A stretch of 64,000 nucleotides of DNA from Rhizomys pruinosus (GCA_009823505.1 VZQC01010553.1:448748-512747); one strand, 5' to 3'; numbered from the stretch's first letter, positions 11,466-21,513 are shown. Translations and numbers: made by a program. Notes: generated from the letters alone by a model not told the origin.

Positions 11466-11479
11466 AAAAGTCACATTTT
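11466..11479. repeat. Target-site duplication, right copy
   Basis: AAAAGTCACATTTT, identical in 14 of 14 positions to 9005-9018. Confidence 0.9.
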
Positions 11480-11783
11480 ATGAATACATCCTTTCCATAA
11501 AATTTTGATATAATCTCTACAATATCCAAACACGTGTAATGTTGGATGAATGGATGCTGAAGGTGAACGGGTACTTTTGTGTGGAGTCCAAAAAAAAATA
11601 AAAAGTGAATGCTAATTGAAACTTGAGGTAGAAATTTTGAAAGTAAAAGTATAGAAAATTAAAACACCTCATTATAACATTTCTCTCTAAATTATATGGT
11701 CCCTAGAAATGTTGAAATTTATATCTCTCTCTGAATAGGATGAATCTTAAGTTACTGATAGCATGAAGAATTTATTTCTGGGA

Positions 11784-11855
11784 AATAAATTTTATTTAAA
11801 AATAAAATTTAAAAAATAAATTTTATTTAAAAATAAAATTTAAAAAATAAATTTA
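11784..11855. repeat. AT-rich 31-bp tandem repeat, self-complementary
   Basis: About 2.3 units of a 31-bp A/T-only motif whose halves (TAAATTTTATTTA and AAATAAAATTTA) can pair with each other, so each unit can form a small hairpin. Confidence 0.85.
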
Positions 11856-11937
11856 TTACCTGGGAATTAATTTTCCCATTCCTCCAACTTTTATAAGCTG
11901 ATCTTATGTGGATTTAGAGATATTTATTAGGCACTTT

Positions 11938-12012
11938 ATTTTAGATGGTACCAGGTATTGAGCCTAGAACTGCACACATGCTATGCAAGCTCTTTACCAT
12001 GGAGATATGTTT
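11938..12012 (-). mobile_element. ID-type SINE fragment
   Basis: On the minus strand: a diverged tRNA-derived ID head (TGGTAAAGAGCTTGC...GGCTCAATACC). About 75 bp, no tail seen. Confidence 0.6.
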
Positions 12013-12044
12013 CTAGGCAACTGAAACCCATTTCATTGAGAAAC

Positions 12045-12356
12045 AATTTTTTGTTAATTTTAATTCTTTATTCCTTATTTAATTCTTTTATTTTCATCTA
12101 TTATTGAAAGTTTAAGGAAAAACTTAGTCTATTGGAGTTTGAGTTATAGAAATAATGCAAACAGCTCAAGATATAGTGTTTGGTAATGTAAAAATTAATA
12201 TCCAAATATATCATTATAGCATTCTAAAGTAGAAATTATTTATAATCAAATTTCTGCTCATTGAAAACAAACATTTTTATAAAAGTTATTATGAAATTAT
12301 ACACTTTTGTCATTGTGCATGCATGAGCCTATGTGTACTGGTATGTGTTTCTGTGT
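12045..12356 (+). repeat. Duplicated segment, second copy
   Basis: Diverged paralogue of 6478-7213, colinear with it apart from the LTR and the 39-bp duplication in the first copy. The similarity continues into the following MaLR LTR. Confidence 0.7.
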
Positions 12357-12500
12357 GTGTATATTAATCAGGGTACTCAAAAGGAACATCTGTCAAAATG
12401 AATACACATATGGATTTATATTTATATATATATATATATATAGCTTTTTTAGATTGGCTTACAATGTACAGTCTGAGTAGTCCAATAATAGCTATATAAG
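12357..12500 (-). mobile_element. MaLR-type LTR fragment
   Basis: Terminal part only (ATCAGGGTACTC, TAGATTGGCTTACA, GTCCAATAATAG) of the LTR family at 7214-7674. An (AT)n run has expanded at 12421-12443. The rest of the LTR is missing. Confidence 0.65.
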
Positions 12501-12559
12501 TGGGTTGCTATGAACTTTTGTATATGTCAAGACCTTTTTTTCCTCAAAGCCAATTTTTA

Positions 12560-12806
12560 ACTTTTTTTAAAATTTTTATTTATTTTTGCATGTGTATGAG
12601 TGTGCTGTCTGCATGTAGGTCTGTGCACCCGTGTCATGCAATGCCGTGGAGGTCAGAAGAGGGTCTCGGATTCCCCTGGAACTGGAGTTCTCCTGAAATT
12701 GGAGTTACAGACGTTCTCAGCCACCATGTGAGTGCTGGGGATCAAACTCGGTTCCTCTGCAAGAGCAGTCGGTGCTCTTAACTGCTAGGCTATCTCTCCA
12801 GCTCCG
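12560..12806 (-). mobile_element. B2 SINE with 15-bp target duplication
   Basis: Reverse-strand B2 with head near 12806 and A/T tail near 12560. It is flanked by CAAAGCCAATTTTTA at 12545-12559 and 12807-12821. It carries a small internal duplication in the body (near 12665-12705: two 'ggagtt' arms), as in the B2 copies at 16447 and 60215, suggesting a subfamily with a longer body. Confidence 0.95.
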
Positions 12807-13048
12807 CAAAGCCAATTTTTATTGAAGCTTCGTGCATTTCATACAAAATTTCCCAATCAAATCTACACCCATTCCCCCTTGCTTGCCCCCACCCCACCCC
12901 ACCAGAGCTCATGCATTCTGCCAAACATGTTTTTCATCTTTTTCTCAGTCTCTTTTAAAATTTTGTCTACTGGGGCAGGGCATCCTCAGTTGGACTCAAA
13001 GCAGCCTGCCCCAATGATCACCAGTCTCTGAAACTAATCCCATTTCAT

Positions 13049-13220
13049 AATAGATGGACTATTCCAGGGTAGATGGACTTTCAACATGCTAGGTGGACTA
13101 GTAACCTAGTAGATGGACTATCAACAGGGTAAATGGACTAGTAACAAGGTATATGGAAAAGCAACTGGCTAAAGGGGCTATCAACAGGGTAGATGGACTA
13201 TCAACTGGCTAGGTGGACTT
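13049..13220. repeat. 20-bp minisatellite, about 8.5 units
   Basis: Imperfect tandem units of about 20 bp built on TAGATGGACTATCAACAGGG. Period is constant while single bases vary, so the array is old enough to have diverged. Confidence 0.85.
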
Positions 13221-13339
13221 ACCAGAGAGATAAGAAGAGATTCCAGCAGCAGTAAAATGCTGTTCCCTCAGATCTTTTATCTAGGCTGCCAGTAGAGATT
13301 GGCCTGTGTTTAGGGTGGATCTTCACAGTTAAATTAACC

Positions 13340-13763
13340 TGTTCTTGTTGCTCAACACTAAATGGGAGACCAGTATCACACATTCTCCTCCCAAGGCTCA
13401 GAGATCTCTAAGGGGTGGGGGGTGGAAAGTTCCAAGACCTAGACATAGGAGATGAATACAAAGAAGCAGCGTGTTTTAGATAAAACACAGCAATTACGCA
13501 TATGAATCCACAGCACTTGTGACAGCTTAGACAAGAACTTCACAAGTCCAAGCCAGACAATATCCCAGCATGGAGGAAGGAGGTGGATAAAAGGCTCAAG
13601 ACATAGCTGAGGAACTATTGGCAATTGATAGATGCCTGGAGAGGAAGAGTCTGTTTACATTAAGAATGTGACAACTGGTAACTTGAACAGGCCCCAGGCA
13701 ATGGACCTATACCCATGAGCATTTGAGAATCACAAATACATTTGATTGGCCTTAAATAATTTA
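13340..13763 (+). mobile_element. L1 3'UTR, part 1 (split by MaLR provirus)
   Basis: Matches the L1 tail at 48061-48468 (CACTAAATGGGAGACC, ATCCCAGCATGG, GGCAATTGATAG). It is interrupted at 13764 by the MaLR provirus and resumes at 15865 with the terminal L1 part and poly(A). Confidence 0.75.
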
Positions 13764-13768
13764 AAAGG
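13764..13768. repeat. 5-bp target duplication AAAGG, left
   Basis: AAAGG here and at 15860-15864 bounds the provirus. The 5-bp length fits class III retroviral integrase. Confidence 0.8.
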
Positions 13769-14303
13769 GTCGTAGTTTTGGTTCTTCCCATTGCCTGTGA
13801 CAAAACACTCTGCCACCAAACACGCACTTGGGGAGGCCACACCAGGGTTAGTTCAGCTTAGCATCTTCACACATGAGTCACAGATCATATTCAGCTTATA
13901 GGGAGCTCTTAAGCAGAGAAACTCAGGCAGCGAACCTGGAGGCGAGGTAGCTGATATGACACAGGGCCCAGTGGAGAGAGTTAGATTGTTACACACTTTG
14001 GCAGCGGTCTCTATCTGGTCAGTTGCTGTCATGGCCGTCTCAGGTGCGTCATTATGCCTTTCATTCTCTGGCATTCTTCTTATGACTCGCTCCACTACCT
14101 GGGCGCGTGCTCAATATGAGGGAGCCTTCTCGAGATCAAGTACCAGCATACGACAACACTTACATGAGTCGTGCCATGCGAGCAGGGCCACTAATCTAAT
14201 GTGGAGCCAATTGAGACCCAATGTCGGGCTCCACCTGCAACCACTCATAGAGCTCGCTGGTGTCAAGGTATGTGACGTAGCGCTAATTAAGCTATCCAGC
14301 ACA
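13769..14303 (-). mobile_element. 3' LTR of the MaLR provirus, indel-rich
   Basis: Aligns end to end with 15489-15859 but is 164 bp longer, with inserted bases spread evenly. Same outer ends (CCAGCACA at 14296-14303). Confidence 0.7.
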
Positions 14304-15488
14304 ATTGACCCCTTGTCAACTTTGACACCAAAAACATCATCACTATTACAACCCAACCTTTCCAGTATCTTATCCCCAAAATATGAGTGTAACATGAATC
14401 ACACATAAGACAGTACACCTCAGCCCACACGTCTCTACATGTCCAACACTTACGATAGTCAGCATCTATTAAAGTCTCTTAACTGTGGGCTGCTGTAAAT
14501 ATCCAAAACAAGTACTGTCTTATTTCAAAGGGAAGAATCAGGCACTCTCAACAAAAACTAGTCCAGCAATGAGCTCAAGGCTGGACACTGGGTACACTCA
14601 CTGTCTATTGTTCTGGCTGTCCAAAGGGTCTCGGGCTAGCTCCCTTCTCCAGACTCTGCCGTCCGTGCCACACTCATTCGTCACAGGCCCAGCCAATCTC
14701 ATTACTTCTACCGACGCTCGCTTTGCGCTTGGTGCGTCCCCAGGGTACCGCGATCTCCAAATAAGCTGGGTCGCCACTGTAGAACTGAGTCAGCGAGCCT
14801 TCCACCTTCACCAATTGGTCCTCTTCGACCTCTCTGTTGTGCAAAGCCTCAGCTTCTCTCCATGACCCCTGGCAATCCTAGGTCTCATCACAGCAACCGA
14901 GGTGCACTTCACCATGGTCTTTCCTGACCTCACACAGTGCAAGCCTCGGCTGCTCTCTGTAGACCCTCAAATTTCAACACCAGGAACCATATAGGGACTC
15001 TTCACGTTACCAAGTCCGCTCTGGCTCGAGATGGAGGCTCAGGCCCTTTCTGGGTCACAGCTTCTGTGTGCTGACCTTGAAGAATTCTCCCCAGAAGATT
15101 TCACACTAGGATGCTGTCTCTTGTTACTTACAAGCTGATTTTTCAGCCCCAGCTGAACCAGCATCAATTGTCCCATACACAAAAATTTCACTTCAGGTTC
15201 TGGTCTCTTGATAACTTACAGCTGATTCTCCACAGCCCCACTGACCAGAACCCACAGTAATACACAGTCCTGATGATCTTGCTCTCTCTTTGAAACTAGA
15301 AAACTTCACAAGCCAGGCCTCCATCTTCTACAACTCCTTCAGCAAAACTGCTCCAAGCTCCACGCAACAATCTTTAGGCATTCAGTGATCTTCCCAGCCC
15401 AAATTCAAACGCTTTCCACAATCCTTCCCCACAAACACCAAGGTCAGGTCTGTCACAAGCAATACCCACTCGTTCTGGTACCAATTTC

Positions 15489-15859
15489 TGTCGTAGTTTT
15501 GTCTTCCATTTTCTGTGACAAAACACTCTGACCAACACCAACTTGGGGAGGAAAAGGGTTTATTCAGCTTACATCCCCAGGTCACAGATCATCACTTAGG
15601 GAGCTCAAGGCGGAACTCAGGGCAGGAACCTGGAGGCAGAGCTGAAGCACAGGCACATGGAGGATGGTTCACTGTCTAGCTCTCTAGGCTTCTGGCTTGC
15701 TCCTGCTGTCCCAGCCTGCCTTCTTAATACATGTCACTGTCAACAATCAAGACAATACACCACAAGATGTGGCCACAGGCCAATCCAATGGAGCCAATTG
15801 CCCAATCGAGGCTCCTCCAACCCAGGTGTGTCAGTTGACACCAAAAGCTATCCAGCACA
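15489..15859 (-). mobile_element. 5' LTR of the MaLR provirus
   Basis: Clean LTR copy: TG...CA ends, ATTAAGAAGG TATA-like region and AATAAACCC polyadenylation signal on the minus strand. It lacks about 30 bp of U3 present in the element at 49833-50191. Confidence 0.85.
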
Positions 15860-15864
15860 AAAGG

Positions 15865-15998
15865 CATCAAGTGTGTGTTTCTGTGTGTAGGGGGTAGTAG
15901 GGAGGTAGGAATGGATCTGAAAGGAATGGAATTGGGGTCTGAATATGATCACAATAAATTGTACGAAATTTAAAAAAAAAATCAATAAAATTTAAAAA
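15865..15998 (+). mobile_element. L1 3'UTR, part 2 and poly(A)
   Basis: Continues the L1 tail after the provirus: G-rich purine stretch, ATTGTACGAAATTT and an A-rich end with AATAAA. Confidence 0.75.
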
Positions 15999-16003
15999 AA
16001 TTT

Positions 16004-16150
16004 GAGCCAGGCGTGGTGGCCTGCACCTTTAATCCCAGCACTCTTAGTGGAGACAGAGGTAGGCAGATTTCTGTGAGTTCAGGCCAGCCTGTGTCTACAT
16101 AGAGACGCTCCAGCGCAGCTGGACTAAAGGGAGACCCTGTCTCACACAAA
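16004..16150 (+). mobile_element. B1 SINE
   Basis: Starts GAGCCAGGCGTGGTGGC, pol III A box GTGGTGGCCTGC, B box-like GTGAGTTCAGGCC, ends GAGACCCTGTCTC. No clear flanking duplication. Confidence 0.9.
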
Positions 16151-16159
16151 ATATAGATG

Positions 16160-16229
16160 TAAGACTCATCCCAGATATATATATACTATATATTTATTAA
16201 CTATATATATTTATATATATATATATTCA
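16160..16229. repeat. AT-rich (TA)n region
   Basis: TATATA-rich run between a B1 and a B2. Confidence 0.85.
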
Positions 16230-16441
16230 GGCTGGAGAGATGGCCTAGCAGTTAAGAGCTCCAACCACTCTTGAAGAGGACCTGGGTTCGATCCCCAGCA
16301 CCCACATGGTGGCTGAGAACTGTGTTTAACTCCAGTTCCAAGGGAATCCGACATCCTCTTCTGAACTCCAAGGCATTGCACATGGGTGCACAAACCTACA
16401 TGCAGACAGTACATTCATACACATAAAAAATAAATAAAAAT
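16230..16441 (+). mobile_element. B2 SINE
   Basis: Head GGCTGGAGAGATGGCCTAG, B box GGTTCGATCCC and an A-rich tail with AATAAA. It lacks the first GG of the consensus. Confidence 0.93.
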
Positions 16442-16446
16442 TTTAT

Positions 16447-16689
16447 GGGGCTGGAGAGATAGCCTAGTGGTTAAGAGCACCGACTGCTCTTGCAGAGGAC
16501 CTGGGTTCGATCCCCAGCACCCACATGGTGGCTGAGAACCGTCTGTAACTCCAATTCCAGGAGAACTCCAGTTCCAGGGGAATCTGACACTCTCTTCTGA
16601 CCTCTGAGGCATTGCACGACACGGGTGCACAGGCTTGCATGCAGACAGTACACTCATACACATACAAAAATAAATAAAATTTTAAAAAA
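16447..16689 (+). mobile_element. B2 SINE, long-body subtype
   Basis: Follows the previous B2 by 5 bp, inserted at its A-rich tail. The body carries the duplicated 'ggagaactccagttcc' arm seen at 12560 and 60215. Confidence 0.93.
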
Positions 16690-16855
16690 GAAAAAATAAT
16701 AAATAAATAATATTTTTAAAAAAGAAAGAAATGTTTAAAAAAAGAATATCACCCACATGTTTGTCCAGTGGTTGGACAAACCATAAAATGAATCTCCATA
16801 GTGAGTCTCCATAAAATGTACTTGACATCGATGATCAACTATCACACTATGGTAT
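16690..16855. other. No recognised feature
   Basis: Short AT-rich stretch after the B2 tail, no repeat recognised. Confidence 0.4.
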
Positions 16856-17425
16856 TGTCTGTGAGTACTTATTGAAGCCTGGCACTTTATAGTCTTCTAA
16901 TTGGCTGCTGTCACTCTTTCTGAAACTGATAAAAGCAGGCTGGATAAAGTAAAGTAGCACAGGGCAAAGATCCCAAAAGAATACTATCCAGTTTCTCTCC
17001 TGGCTGAGAGTTGGAAATTCTTTGGATCTGCCAGTAAAGTTTTCTCTACCTAAGGCCAGAGATGCCAGAACCATCTAATCCAAAGATGTCTCTGGCTACA
17101 CCCACATCCAGAGGCTGAGGATGTCAGTAAGGGGTATGGTTTCTTCCTTATCATGTCCACATGCTGAGGATGTAACCAGGACCTCGTGACCAGGACCTCA
17201 AGGGACCTGTACACCTGGACTGAGGATGGGACTGACCAGTTCATCTCCCTCTGTCTTCCTCCCTCCACTAAATCCTTATTTAACTCCTGGAAATGATACT
17301 CAGTGGGATCTCATTCCCAAGGACCCCTCCTGCTGTACAAGAGCTCTGCCTTCTTTCTGTCTCCTAAGCTCCCAATAATAAAATACTGCTTTCTAAACTC
17401 ACCCTCTGTGGTCCGTGAATTTCAT
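16856..17425 (+). mobile_element. LTR-like segment
   Basis: Starts TGTCTGTGAG and carries an AATAAA signal (17377-17382) followed about 40 bp later by a U5-like stretch ending near TTACA, the layout of an LTR. I cannot define a target duplication and the family is not recognised. Confidence 0.4.
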
Positions 17426-17520
17426 TACAATTCTCAAGGCAAGAACCTGAAAGTCCAGAAAGAGCCAGCTAATTATGTTGACTTTTGTAATCCCCTGTCC
17501 ACAGATGTCTTGTGAACCCC

Positions 17521-17807
17521 TGTTAAGTGCTTATCTTAGTTTACAACTGCCTCTCTGTGACCACCTGGTAACTGTATATCTTAGCTGCAAGAACTAAGTT
17601 TTAGGGGGTCTTTTGTTTGTTTTTATTGTCTGACTGGAATTTCAGTCCACCAGGATATGGTTTTTGCCTATAATGAAACCCACCCCTGAGTTGACACTGC
17701 ACCCTCCAAATTCCTACCAGGGTGCGTCACTGGCCAGCTAAAATAAAACCAATTTGGCCAATTGGACCCCTGGATTCCGTGTGATCTTTCTCCCAGTGAT
17801 TTCAACA
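17521..17807 (+). mobile_element. LTR-like segment, TGTTAAG...TTCAACA ends
   Basis: The ends are short inverted repeats (TGTTAAG and TTCAACA) and AATAAA lies about 65 bp from the right end. Together these suggest a 287-bp LTR of an unknown ERV. No flanking duplication is seen. Confidence 0.4.
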
Positions 17808-18555
17808 CCATAACAACAATGATGTGGCAGTAGAACACAATTAGTAGGCAAATGCTTTGAATTTCTTTTTTCTTTTCCTTGCTTAAAAGTTTTATGATCC
17901 TTTTATAATGTCCAACTCTAGTGTAAAATAAATACTTGAGCATATTTAAGATAGTGATACAGGGAGGAAGAAAGTCCCAAAGAGGGTTCTTAGTCTCATT
18001 AAGAATTTAAGAATAGAGCCAAACAGAAGCTTTAGGATACTATTAGAGTTTAAAGAAGAATCCTCAGGGCAGACAAGCTGGGAATCTCAGGAGCTGCCTT
18101 GAGCAGAATGGAGGGAGAAGGAAAGAAAGATGTGAGGCCACGCTGGTGTGGACCCTGCATGGAGGGTAGACAAGGGTGGACTGGCAGCCAGGTGGCTGGG
18201 AGAAGGAAAGCTTCAGAGAAAAAGTAAAGAAATACTAGGTACTGGGACAGCCCAAAGCATTAAAGAAAGCATGTTTAGAAAAAGGATATGAAGAAGGCAT
18301 GGAGAGATTATGCTTTTCTGGAGAATTCAAAAACATGGGCAGATTTACAGAAAGTACATGTCTGTGGCAGGGTCCAGAAACACTGCCCTGGAAGGTGGGA
18401 TTCCAGGCAGGAAAAGATCACTATCCCATTAATTCACTAGGTACTCCATCCATCTATTTAGCATGGCTTAAGGTGAACCTGACTTCCTAGGGGTGATCCT
18501 ATGGCTAGATGATTTACCAGTGAAACTGGAAAGGTGGGTCTTCCTGGGTAGAGAT
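17808..18555. other. No recognised feature
   Basis: Sequence between LTR-like segments and a B1. It may be ERV-derived, but I find no conserved retroviral motif. The 18299-18490 frame is not recognised. Confidence 0.35.
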
Positions 18556-18560
18556 TTAAA

Positions 18561-18730
18561 ATGTGGTGGCGTACACCTTTAATCCTAGCACTTGGGAGGC
18601 AGAGGCAGGCGAATCTTTGTGAGTTTAAGGCCAGCCTGGTCTACAGAGTGAGTTCCAGGACAGCTGGGGTTACCGAGAGACCCTGTCTGGAAAAGACCAA
18701 AAAAACAAAAACAAAAATAAACCCAAAAAA
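18561..18730 (+). mobile_element. B1 SINE
   Basis: B1 body (TTTAATCCTAGCACTTGGG ... GAGACCCTGTCTGG) with a long A-rich tail. It lies at the left edge of the class I ERV remnant. Confidence 0.92.
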
Positions 18731-18848
18731 CCCAACAACAAAAAAACTCTCGTTTACCTTATCCATCCCTTCCCCCTCTCCAATCTTCCTCCTCACTTCA
18801 GTATCTTCCTGTAAACCCCCCCCCCACTCCTGGCCACTCCTGGCCTCT

Positions 18849-19704
18849 GAAGTTAATCCTAGGGTGTGGGACACTTCTACTCTGGGGCTGGCCTCCCACC
18901 ACACCCCGATTCGTATTGCTCTCAAAGAGCCCTCTGTCTTCCCTAAGAGGGCTCAATACCCCATTGCTCTTAAACATAGACAGGTGCTCAAGTCCATTAT
19001 TCAGAGATTCCTTAGCCTTCCTCTCAGCCTCCAGTCAGATAACGGTCCAGGTTTTGTCTCAAAAGTGACCCAGTCATTCTCGGGCTCTGGGCATCACTTG
19101 GAAGTTTCATATTCCTCACCACCCTCAATCATCAGGAAAGGCGGAGAGAGCTAATTTGCTCCTTCAGGACCAACTGACCAAGCTGTCCCTGGAGCTCCAT
19201 CAGTCATGGACCTCCCTCCTTCCCCTGACCTTAACAAGGCTCAGAGCCATTCCCCGAGCACCTTCCTTTCTCAGTCCTTTTGAACTCAGGTATGGTTGGC
19301 CCTATTTACTTAGTAATTTTCCACTACAGGATCCATCCCTCCTTCATGATTACCTGCCTGCCTTCTCTCTCCTAAGACAGCTCCTTGGGGAACACGCAGA
19401 TCACATCATCCCACAGGCTTCTGAGGATCCAGTACCCTGCATTCTACAGCCAGGAGACTATGCCTTCCTCCACTCTACTACCAAGGACAAAGCTGCTAGG
19501 ACAGCTCTACAACCCCGCTGGCTTGGACCTTACCTGGTGATCCTGTCTACTCCTACTGCAGCTAAGCTCCTCAGAGTCCAGGGCTGGATACATCTCTCTA
19601 AACTGAAGCCTGCAAGGACTCACAGCAAGTACTCGGCCACCCCAACTGGCCATCTAAAACTTAAGATCCAGAGAGTCCCATCCCTGCCCTCTATACAAGA
19701 ATAG
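18849..19704 (+). pseudogene. pol: pol remnant: RT N-terminus joined to integrase
   Basis: 18849-19010 encodes a stretch like the N-terminal part of gammaretroviral RT (GLASHHTPIRIALKEPSVF). It runs in frame into an integrase segment at about 19020 with SDNGP (the second catalytic Asp at 19038-19040). A frame change lies between about 19050 and 19129. The next frame (to 19704) carries the Glu-containing helix and ends with the GPY/F-type C-terminal domain (RWLGPYLVIL). The RT palm with YxDD, RNase H and the zinc-binding part of integrase are deleted. The stop at 19702-19704 lies 10 bp before the env start. Confidence 0.8.
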
Positions 19705-19714
19705 TCATATTGTT

Positions 19715-21133
19715 ATGTGGCGGCTAATTTTCTTTACCTGTTTCCTGTCTATAACTGTCCCTCTAACTCTGGCAAGTACTAATCCAGAATCCTGTACTGC
19801 TCCTCCATGTGCTTACAGGTTTGAAGTCTGGGCACTCGATGATAAAGATCAGGAAACCAGGCTTCTTAATTACTCAGAATGTCAGTTTTCCTCTTGCCCC
19901 TCTTTTTCGCTTTCCATTGACATCCTTGACCCATGTACTCACTGATGTCCAGGAGCCAACTCAGGATATGAGAACTATTACAAGTTTCTCTGCTTTATCA
20001 GAGAACAGGATAGTGCTGGCTGTAGAGATCCTGGGGAATGGGAGGGCTGTCCATCTTGGTCCTGCAAGTACCACTGGTCAGGGCTTACATAGGGCATACA
20101 ACCCAAACAGCTTTTCTCTGCACCAGGAGAGAAAAATTGTAGCTTTTAAAATTACCGACCCCTCCTCCTGGCCCAGGAACCATGTTGCAGTTGCAGGCAT
20201 CTTCTGGCCCAGGACTGGCATTCCTCTGCTCCTCTGAGTATACACCTGCATTTCTGCTAATAACTTTGGCCCATGCCTTCCTGTGGTACTAGTGCCTGGT
20301 CTTACTCTTTACATTCCAGGGGAGATCCAGGTGCACCTGGGAGCTTGGAAGACTTGGGCAAGGCCTTTAACTGTCCACCATCTCAGGAACAAGCGGGTAG
20401 TCATGCTAGCAGTTCTGGTGGGCATCAGCCTAGTCTCTGAGGTTGCTGCCACCAGGATAGCTGTGGGCAGTTTGGGACACACCCTTGTCACAGCTCAGCG
20501 ATTTTTCCTAGAACTCTAGCAACTGAACACACACCTTGTAACCACTGTGGAAGCTACTGCTCAATCCATTCAGATCCTACAGCAGCAGCTTTCCTCTTAG
20601 CAGAGGTTACCTTTCAGAATAGATGGGCTTTGAACTTGCTTACAGCTGAGGGGGGAGGAATGTGCCTTTTCCTAGGAGAAGACCATTGCTATTATGTCAA
20701 TAAATCAGGAAAGGTAGAACAAAATATCCACCGTTTGCAGAAAGCTGTGCATAACCTGTCACAGAGGATCCCCAATGGAGAGGGCCCCTCTAATTGGGGT
20801 CCCTGGGCAGCAATCCTTCCATGGCTAATGCCTTTACTAGGCCCACTAACAGTACTAGTAATTTTGTCCACGGTGGCTCCATGCCTTTTACGATATTTCC
20901 AAAACCAAATCCAACACCTGACTCATACAAGATTTAACCAGCTTCTTCTCTCAGCTGCAGAAGGAAAAACTGCCTACCAGCAGCTGACCACTGCCGACCT
21001 GGATGGGCACTGGACACTCAAAGTGACTAAGAGGGAGAATCACATCCTAACTCTCCAGCCTAAATTCCCCACGCTATCCATGTTCAGCTCTGAAGCAGTT
21101 ATAGACGACAGATCTTCACCCCTTCTCCTATAA
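19715..21133 (+). pseudogene. env: env remnant (SU and TM), broken
   Basis: Begins with a signal-peptide-like stretch (MWRLIFFTCFLSITVPLTLA) in the second forward frame. A TGA at 19943 interrupts SU, then Cys-rich sequence (CPSWSCKYHW) continues to a TAG near 20090. After a frame change, an R-N-K-R furin-type site lies at 20385-20396 with a hydrophobic fusion-peptide-like stretch. TM continues at 20630-21133 with a conserved heptad region, a membrane span (WAAILPWLMPLLGPLTVLVI) and a cytoplasmic tail. The Cys motif reads CX6HC instead of CX6CC, so one linking Cys is lost. With at least three disruptions it is non-functional. Confidence 0.82.
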
Positions 21134-21151
21134 AAAACCAAAAGGCTGGAA

Positions 21152-21513
21152 TGTCAGGGTGTGGATTCCAAGAGAAAGTTGGGAGTCCATTTGAAATGTA
21201 GAGGCATCCAAGGCCAGAGGCTCTGAGGAACCTGCTCTACCAGGCTTTGGTTATGGAAAAACGGGCCATCACAGAATACTCAAGAATCTTCAGCCCCTTT
21301 GAAAAGTCAGAGCTTCTGCTAAACACCCTACCCCCACCTTCTACCTGAGCCCCACCCTACCTCCTCCCTTAAATTCTCGGGCCTGATGCTATTCAGTGCT
21401 GGCTCTATTTTTCTTTGAGCTTAGCCCCAGCTACCCTGAATTAAACTCTATCCTGGAGTGCCTAAACCTTGTGGTCTCTTATTTTGTCTGGGGGAGCATG
21501 CAATAGCCTAACA
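21152..21513 (+). mobile_element. 3' LTR of the class I ERV
   Basis: TGTCAGGG...CCTAACA, 362 bp, directly after the purine-rich end of env. Contains an ATTAAA signal near 21440 and a T-rich GTGGTCTC U5. The ends form a short inverted repeat. Confidence 0.75.

Larger units (their letters stand above)
13769..15859 (-). mobile_element. MaLR provirus (ERVL-MaLR), reverse strand
   Basis: Complete LTR-internal-LTR element read on the minus strand. 5' LTR 15489-15859 (371 bp, TGTGCTGG...ACGACA), primer-binding region TGGTACCAG at about 15475-15483 (tRNA-Leu type, as in MaLR/THE1 elements), internal sequence 14304-15488, 3' LTR 13769-14303. The internal region has no intact gag or pol, as usual for MaLR. 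It matches the element at 48469-50199 and is of the same subfamily. The 3' LTR is 535 bp because of dense scattered insertions, most of which I think are sequence errors. Confidence 0.85.
18745..21513 (+). mobile_element. Class I (gammaretrovirus-like) ERV remnant: pol-env-3' LTR
   Basis: About 2.8 kb of an old retrovirus in genome order: start of reverse transcriptase, end of integrase, env and a 3' LTR. The gag gene, protease, most of RT, RNase H, the first part of integrase and the 5' LTR are missing. Each gene is broken by stops or frame changes, so the element cannot make retroviral proteins. Confidence 0.85.

Noticed and set aside
13956..14408. 150-codon open frame
   Set aside because: It lies in the indel-rich LTR and flanking internal sequence of a MaLR provirus, probably erroneous sequence.
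18561..18848. Upstream extension of the pol frame as a gene start
   Set aside because: The methionine and first 57 or so codons are B1 sequence; only from about 18849 does the frame resemble RT.
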